Origin: Gammaproteobacteria bacterium
GTDB lineage: Bacteria; Pseudomonadota; Gammaproteobacteria; Steroidobacterales; Steroidobacteraceae
Length of the DNA stretch: 9,954 nucleotides
Assembly: GCA_030040525.1 (NCBI GenBank)
Contig: JASHTN010000102.1
Coordinates: 1-9,954 of the forward strand
Reading direction: 5' to 3'
Shown: piece after piece, positions 5,543-9,954 of the stretch
How positions within the stretch are numbered: the first letter of the stretch is position 1
How the letters are laid out: every line of letters starts with the position of its first letter
Translations under genes and position numbers: made by a program
The notes under the pieces: generated by a model
Databases searched by the model: none
The model's input: the letters and a program-made list of their open reading frames with translations, nothing else
What the model was told of the DNA's origin: nothing

Positions 5543-6705
5543 GGGGCAGCTCCCAGCGCTTCGACTCGCAGTGCATCGCTGAAGCGCGCCAGATGATGCT
5601 CGGCGTCGCCAAAGGTCATGTCGATCATCGTCAGGCGCTTGAAGTAATGGCCGACGTTGAGCTCGTCCACGACTCCCATCGCACCGTGCAGCTGCACGGC
5701 CTGCTGGCCGACGAAGCGCGCCGCGCGTCCGATATAGGCCTTGGCGCCCGAGATGGCGCGGCGGCGTGCCGCGGGCTGGTCGCCGGCGGCTTCGGTTGCC
5801 GCAATGATGGCCATCGAACGGGTCTGCTCGGCGGCGATGAACATGTCCGCCATTCGATGTTGCAGCGCCTGGAAGCTGCCGATCACGGTGCCGAACTGTT
5901 TGCGGGTCTTCAGATAATTGAGCGTCGCCTCGTTGAGCGCGGTCACGATACCGAGCGCTTCGGCGCAGAGTGCGGCGATACCCTGGTCGACGGCGCGCTC
6001 GATGATGGGAAGCGCCCGCTCGGGTGCGCCGATGACGGCGTCGGCGTCGACAGGCACATCCTGCAAATCTAAATCCGCGGCTCGGCCGCCGGATTGGGTG
6101 GGATAGGCCTGCAGCGTCAGTCCCGGCGCATCACCTCGCACCAGAAAGAGCGAGATGCCCTCGGCGTCGGTCTGACGGCCGCTGCTGCGCGCCGAGAGAA
6201 GAAAATAATCGGCCGATGGGGCATCGAGCACGACGGACTTGCGGCCCGAGAGCCGCCAGCCTTTGCCTTGGGCGTCCCGGACGGCAGTCGCTGCGACGTG
6301 CGCGAGCTCATAGCGCCCGGCCGCCTCATAGGCGGCGAGAGCGAGCTTGAGCTTTCCCGCGGCGATCTGCGGCAATAGTGCCTCCTTGAGCGCACGCGCT
6401 GCGGCATCGCGAAGCAGCCCGCCGCAGAGCACGACCGTGCTCAGGTAAGGCTCGAGCAGCAGTCCCTGGCCGACCAGCTCCATGACAGCCATGACATCCA
6501 CACCGCTGCCGCCGAGCCCGCCGAATTCCTCCGGGTAGGGCAGGCCGAGCAGGCCGAGCTCGGCATACTGGGCCCAGGCTTGCGCGGAATAGCCAAGCGG
6601 TGAGCGCGCGAGCGAGCGGCGCCGCTCGAAGTCGTAATCCCTGGCGATGAAGCGCCGCAGCGTCTCCTGCAGCGCCAGTTGTTCCTCCGTCAGGCGGAAA
6701 TCCAT
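5539..6705 (-). CDS. Acyl-CoA dehydrogenase, small (PimD-like) subunit
   Basis: The 388-residue product has the full three-domain acyl-CoA dehydrogenase layout: N-terminal helices (MDFRLTEEQ onward, GLLGLPYPEEFGG at 52-63), a beta domain (about 120-220) and the C-terminal helical domain. The FAD-contact motif TRKQFG (267-272) with FQALQHRMADM is intact. The usual catalytic glutamates are missing: the helix-G position falls in AVDQGIAAL (238-246) and the C-terminal position in TFGDAEHHL. It closely resembles what I recall of the pimeloyl-CoA dehydrogenase small subunit. With the partner encoded just upstream it should form a heteromeric enzyme that desaturates an acyl-CoA and passes electrons to ETF. 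The ATG at 6705 lies 12 nt after the large-subunit stop, with a weak AGGCGGG before it; the stop overlaps the membrane-protein start. ETF genes are not in the window. Confidence 0.92.
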   Translation of the reverse strand: MDFRLTEEQLALQETLRRFIARDYDFERRRSLARSPLGYSAQAWAQYAELGLLGLPYPEEFGGLGGSGVDVMAVMELVGQGLLLEPYLSTVVLCGGLLRDAAARALKEALLPQIAAGKLKLALAAYEAAGRYELAHVAATAVRDAQGKGWRLSGRKSVVLDAPSADYFLLSARSSGRQTDAEGISLFLVRGDAPGLTLQAYPTQSGGRAADLDLQDVPVDADAVIGAPERALPIIERAVDQGIAALCAEALGIVTALNEATLNYLKTRKQFGTVIGSFQALQHRMADMFIAAEQTRSMAIIAATEAAGDQPAARRRAISGAKAYIGRAARFVGQQAVQLHGAMGVVDELNVGHYFKRLTMIDMTFGDAEHHLARFSDALRVEALGAAP

Positions 6706-6717
6706 GGCAGCCCGCCT

Positions 6718-7929
6718 CTAAAGACCCAGGATCAGCTTCGAAATGATGTTCTTCTGGATCTCGGTCGAGCCGGCGTAGATCGTGGTCTTGCGGTAGTTGA
6801 AATACTGGCCCGTGAGCGGCGGCGCGAAGGCGCCATAGTGATCCGCGAGCCACGGCGGTGGAACCCAGTCCACCTCGAGCGCCTCGCGCAGGTAGGGCAG
6901 GGCATCGTGTCCGAGCGCATGCATCTGCAGCTCTGCGAGCTGCTGGATGATCTCCGATCCCTTGATTTTGAGCAGCGAGACCTCGGGCCCCGGCGCGCGC
7001 GAGTCCGATGCGACCGCCGCAAGCACCCGCAGGTTCGTGATCTCGAGCGCCATGAGGTCGAGCTCGAGCTCCGCGATGCGATCGCGGAAGCGGGAATCCT
7101 CGATCAGCGGACGGCCGTTCTCAGATTGGCGCGTGGCAATTTCCTTGAGGCGCTTCAAGGCGCGTTGGCAATGGCCGATGCCGGCATTATTGGTGCGCTC
7201 GTGCGCGAGCAGGAATTTGGCGTAGGTCCAGCCCTTATCTTCCTCGCCGACGAGGTTCTCGACCGGTACCTGCACGTTGTCGAAGAAGATATCGTTGATT
7301 TCGTGTTCGCCGTCGATCGTGATGATGGGGCGCAGCGTGATGCCCGGCGATTTCATATCGATCAACAGGAACGAGATGCCCTGCTGGGGACGCGCGTCGC
7401 TGCTCGTGCGCACCAGGCAGAAGATCCAGTCGGCATACTGGCCGAGCGTGTTCCAGGTCTTCTGGCCGTTGACGCGGTAATGAGCGCCTGCCCGCACCGC
7501 GCTGGTGCGCAGCGAGGCGAGATCGGACCCTGAGCCGGGCTCGGAATACCCCTGGCACCACCAGTGCTCGCCGGAAATGATGCGCGGCAGAAAGTAATTC
7601 TGTTGTGCTGCAGTTCCGAAGCTCATGAGCACCGGGGCGACCATGCGCAACGCGAACGCGATCTGTGGCGGCGCGCCGGCCGCCGCACCCTCTTCGTCGA
7701 AGATATGCTGCTCGACGACGCTCCAATCGGCACCGCCGTAGCGCCGCGGCCACATGCCGGCGCCCCAGCCGCGGCGGTAGAGGATCTTCTGCCAGCGCAC
7801 GAAGTCGTCTTTGTGGATTCGCCTCCCCAGGCGCACTTTGGAGCGGATGTCGGCCGGCAGCTCGGCGGCGAGGAAAGCACGCACCTCGGCGCGAAAGGCT
7901 TCTTCTTCGGCGGTGTAGTTGAGATCCAC
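6718..7929 (-). CDS. Acyl-CoA dehydrogenase, large (PimC-like) subunit
   Basis: The 403-residue product begins at a GTG (DLNYTAEEEAFRAEVRAF), which matches the family N-terminus; the frame runs on upstream through the preceding gene and gives a low-complexity Ser/Arg sequence, so longer starts were rejected. Family marks are WPRRYGG (60-66), the beta-domain signature CQGYSEPGSGSDLASL (125-140), NGQKTW (154-159) and VPVENLVGEEDKGW (221-234). E244 in HERTN is the likely catalytic base, at the helix-G place used by isovaleryl-CoA dehydrogenase. At the MCAD Glu376 place it has Ala (IYAGSTEIQ, A386). The RKxFG FAD-contact motif is not seen, while the small subunit has it. It resembles the pimeloyl-CoA dehydrogenase large subunit and the alpha subunits of steroid side-chain dehydrogenases. 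It starts 10 nt after the oxidoreductase stop. Confidence 0.93.
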   Translation of the reverse strand: MDLNYTAEEEAFRAEVRAFLAAELPADIRSKVRLGRRIHKDDFVRWQKILYRRGWGAGMWPRRYGGADWSVVEQHIFDEEGAAAGAPPQIAFALRMVAPVLMSFGTAAQQNYFLPRIISGEHWWCQGYSEPGSGSDLASLRTSAVRAGAHYRVNGQKTWNTLGQYADWIFCLVRTSSDARPQQGISFLLIDMKSPGITLRPIITIDGEHEINDIFFDNVQVPVENLVGEEDKGWTYAKFLLAHERTNNAGIGHCQRALKRLKEIATRQSENGRPLIEDSRFRDRIAELELDLMALEITNLRVLAAVASDSRAPGPEVSLLKIKGSEIIQQLAELQMHALGHDALPYLREALEVDWVPPPWLADHYGAFAPPLTGQYFNYRKTTIYAGSTEIQKNIISKLILGL

Positions 7930-7939
7930 GAAGGTGCTC

Positions 7940-8938
7940 TCATCCGATCGTGACGACGAGCTTGCCGCGCGCCGCGCGCGCCCCGAGCCTCGCGATCGCC
8001 TCCATGCCCCGCTCGAGCGGGAAGCGCTCGGTGACCGCCGGCTTGATGCGGCCGTCGAGATAGAGCGCGATGAGCGAGGCGACGTTGGCGGCATGCTGCC
8101 GGGGCGCTCGCGCGGTGAACTCTCCCCAGAACACCCCGATGATCTGGCAACTCTTCAGCAAGGTCAGATTGAGCGGCAGCTTCGGGATACCGGCAGTGAA
8201 GCCGACGACGAGATAGCGTCCCTGCCAGCCGATCGCGCGCAGCGCCGCTTCGGTGTAATCGCCGCCCACCGGATCGAAGATCACCTCGGCGCCATTTGCA
8301 CCGCAGACGGACTTGAAGTGATCCGTGAGCGCGCGCGCCGCGGCCTTGTCGAGCGCCACCGCCGGGTATTGCACGCTCTCATCGGCGCCATGTTCGCGCG
8401 CGAGCGCGAGCTTCGCTTCAGTCGATGCCGCGGCGACGACGCGAGCGCCGATCGCCTTGCCCAATTCCACCGCGGCGAGGCCGACGCCGCCCGCAGCGCC
8501 GAGCACCAGCAGCGTCTCGCCGGGCTTGAGCTGTGCTCGATCCGTGAGCGCGTGCTGCGAGGTGCCATAGGTCAGAAGGAGCGCCGCCGCTTCGTCAAAC
8601 GGCATCGCATCGGGGATCTTCCAGCAGTTTTCCGCGCGACCGACGGCCTTCTGAGCCATGCCGCCGCGGACCGGACTCATGAGCACGCGATCGCCGACGC
8701 GCAAGCCCTCGACGCCCGTGCCGAGCGCGTCGACGACGCCGGAGATCTCGCCACCGGGCGCGAACGGTCGCGGCAGCCTGACCTGATAGAGATCCTGAAT
8801 GAGCAGCAAGTCCGGGAAATTGACGCCGCAAGCGCGCACCGCGACCCGGACCTCGCCGGCACCTGCCACGGGCTCGGGAAGCTCGCCGAGCTCCAAGGTC
8901 TCAGGCCCCCCGGGCCGGCGGCTCAGCAGCGCCCTCAT
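7940..8938 (-). CDS. NADPH:quinone oxidoreductase family protein (zinc-independent MDR)
   Basis: The 332-residue product is a two-domain medium-chain dehydrogenase/reductase. The N-terminal GroES-like domain shows GEVRVAVRACGVNFPDLL (28-45), PGGEISGVV (61-69) and GDRVL (82-86). The Rossmann domain has LGAAGGVGLAAVELGKAIGA (146-165), the AAxGGVG form typical of quinone oxidoreductase and enoyl reductase members, and later FDPVGG. The structural-zinc cysteine cluster of alcohol dehydrogenases is absent. Such enzymes use NADPH to reduce quinones or activated double bonds, including enoyl-CoA-like ones; the substrate is unknown. The ATG at 8938 overlaps the ligase stop by 4 nt (ATGA), and the MRALL start is the family norm; the frame extends upstream to 9415 only as a shadow of the ligase gene. 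In the operon it may reduce an unsaturated intermediate. Confidence 0.93.
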   Translation of the reverse strand: MRALLSRRPGGPETLELGELPEPVAGAGEVRVAVRACGVNFPDLLLIQDLYQVRLPRPFAPGGEISGVVDALGTGVEGLRVGDRVLMSPVRGGMAQKAVGRAENCWKIPDAMPFDEAAALLLTYGTSQHALTDRAQLKPGETLLVLGAAGGVGLAAVELGKAIGARVVAAASTEAKLALAREHGADESVQYPAVALDKAAARALTDHFKSVCGANGAEVIFDPVGGDYTEAALRAIGWQGRYLVVGFTAGIPKLPLNLTLLKSCQIIGVFWGEFTARAPRQHAANVASLIALYLDGRIKPAVTERFPLERGMEAIARLGARAARGKLVVTIG

Positions 8939-9954
8939 GCCGGACCACCGCGCTCGGGGGCCGCGCTGCGCTCGGCTGCGGCGCGCCGTTCGCGATCCTG
9001 GAGCTCGCGCCACTGAATCTTGCCGCTGCCCGATTTCGGCAGCGCATCGACGAATTCGACGATCCGCGGGACTTTGAACGCCGCCATGTTCTCGCGGCAC
9101 CAGGCGACGATCGCCGGGGCCTCGATGCGTCGCCGCCATTCCGGCCGCAACACGACGAAGGCCTTGACGGTCTCGCCGCGATGCGCGTCGCTCGCGCCGA
9201 TGACGCAGGCCTCGAGCACGGCGGGATGCTGATACATCAGCGATTCGACCTCGGTCGGCCACACCTTGAATCCGGACGCATTGATCATGCGTTTCAGGCG
9301 GTCGACCATGAAGAAGTAGCCGTCTTCGTCGACTCTGCCGAGATCGCCGGTGCGCAGGAAGCGCTTGCCGTCGATCTCGATGAACGCCTGTGCGCTGTCC
9401 TGCGGCTTGTTCCAATAGCCCAGGAACACCTGCGGGCCGTGAGTCACGATCTCGCCGACCTCGCCTGCGGCCAGCTCCTCGCCGCTCGCAGGATCGACGA
9501 CGCGCGAATCGACGTCATAGATCGGTATCCCCAGGCATTGCGGCTTGGCACGCTCGGGGGGATTGATGTGAGTCGCGGCCATGGTCTCCGAGAGGCCATA
9601 GCCTTCGTAATAGGTGATGCCCCGGTGCAGCAGCCGCCGCGCCACGGCGGCCGGCATCGCGGCGCCGCCGCCGCTCAATCTGCGGATCGAGGACAAATCG
9701 TAGCGCTCGAGGTCCGGGTTCGTGAAGAAGTCCTGGAGCATCGTCGGGACCCCGGTCCAGCTCGCGATCCGATAGCGCTGCACGCATTCCGCGGCGACCA
9801 CGCGATCCCAACGCGGCAGCAGCACCATGGTATTGCCGTTGTAGAGCGGGCCGTTCATGCTGCCTTGCATGCCGGTCACGTGAAAGAAGGGCGCGACCGC
9901 GAGCATCGTCAATTCCGGCTGCACCGCGAACCAGCGCATCGAGGCCACCAGCGT
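8935..9954 (-). CDS. Acyl-CoA ligase, ANL superfamily (5' part outside the window)
   Basis: About 339 C-terminal residues are visible and the frame is open to the right edge, so the N-terminal region with the P-loop-like YTSGTTG motif is missing here. Seen in order are APFFHVTGM, the VPTML stretch, RRLSGGGAAMP, the A5 motif YYEGYGLSET, the A7 motif RTGDLGRVDEDGYFFMVDR, the hinge region KRMINASGFKVWPTEVE, and the A10 motif PKSGSGKIQWREL, whose Lys completes the adenylation half-reaction. The enzyme activates a carboxylate with ATP to the acyl-AMP and then the CoA thioester, on the cytoplasmic side. The sequence resembles FadD-type fatty-acid or alicyclic-acid ligases, but chain preference cannot be read. 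It is the most upstream visible gene of the minus-strand operon and probably supplies the substrate of the heteromeric dehydrogenase. Confidence 0.93.
   Translation of the reverse strand, partial: TLVASMRWFAVQPELTMLAVAPFFHVTGMQGSMNGPLYNGNTMVLLPRWDRVVAAECVQRYRIASWTGVPTMLQDFFTNPDLERYDLSSIRRLSGGGAAMPAAVARRLLHRGITYYEGYGLSETMAATHINPPERAKPQCLGIPIYDVDSRVVDPASGEELAAGEVGEIVTHGPQVFLGYWNKPQDSAQAFIEIDGKRFLRTGDLGRVDEDGYFFMVDRLKRMINASGFKVWPTEVESLMYQHPAVLEACVIGASDAHRGETVKAFVVLRPEWRRRIEAPAIVAWCRENMAAFKVPRIVEFVDALPKSGSGKIQWRELQDRERRAAAERSAAPERGGPA

Noticed and set aside
6679..7533. 284-codon plus-strand frame opposite the large dehydrogenase subunit
   Set aside because: Antisense to a gene with a clear family match along its length; composition is typical of a mirror frame.
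7930..8094. N-terminal extension of the large dehydrogenase subunit
   Set aside because: The extension is Ser/Arg low complexity within the oxidoreductase gene; the conserved start is the GTG at 7929.
7919..9016. 365-codon open frame on the plus strand opposite the oxidoreductase and dehydrogenase genes
   Set aside because: It lies antisense to clearly conserved genes and gives a low-complexity Arg/Ala/Asp-rich product, as expected from GC-rich codon bias; no family motif.
8939..9415. N-terminal extension of the oxidoreductase
   Set aside because: The family N-terminus (MRALL) begins at 8938 and the extra region lies inside the ligase gene in another frame.
1..9954. CRISPR array, insertion sequence, phage, toxin-antitoxin or defence genes
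   Set aside because: No spaced repeats, transposase, integrase or defence motif was seen on either strand; the small HTH gene has no toxin partner next to it.

Overview
The window is GC-rich bacterial chromosome. The gene content (type III pantothenate kinase followed by a SPOR-domain protein, a heteromeric acyl-CoA dehydrogenase pair, a tRNA gene without an encoded CCA) fits a gammaproteobacterium near Xanthomonadales, Nevskiales or Steroidobacterales. That placement is an inference from gene families, not a measured phylogeny. No mobile element, CRISPR array, toxin-antitoxin pair or phage gene was found. No gene-free stretch exceeds about 210 bases.

The left part (1-2475, plus strand) holds housekeeping genes. 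It runs from a 5'-truncated GNAT acetyltransferase through coaX (type III pantothenate kinase, coenzyme A synthesis) to a membrane-anchored SPOR-domain protein starting within a few bases of the coaX stop. A 79-residue helix-turn-helix protein follows. Directly before it lie two tandem 13-bp palindromes that look like an autoregulatory operator.

The middle part (2546-4260) holds tRNA-Thr(UGU) and a Tat-exported aldo/keto reductase, both on the minus strand. A GFA/CENP-V family zinc protein on the plus strand is divergent from the reductase.

The right part (4268-9954, minus strand) is one tightly packed six-gene operon. In transcription order it encodes an acyl-CoA ligase (its start lies beyond the window), a zinc-independent NADPH:quinone oxidoreductase-type MDR protein, large and small acyl-CoA dehydrogenase subunits of the pimeloyl-CoA dehydrogenase type, a multi-pass membrane protein of unknown function and a class II aldolase/adducin-family protein. 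Adjacent genes overlap by 4 nt, abut exactly, or lie at most 12 nt apart. A carboxylic acid is probably converted to its CoA thioester by the ligase and desaturated by the two-subunit dehydrogenase. The oxidoreductase, aldolase-fold protein and membrane protein would act on or around later intermediates. The substrate cannot be read from the sequence; such dehydrogenase pairs are known for dicarboxylic acids and for steroid or terpenoid side chains. This operon is the most likely place for an uncharacterised pathway, although each gene belongs to a known family.
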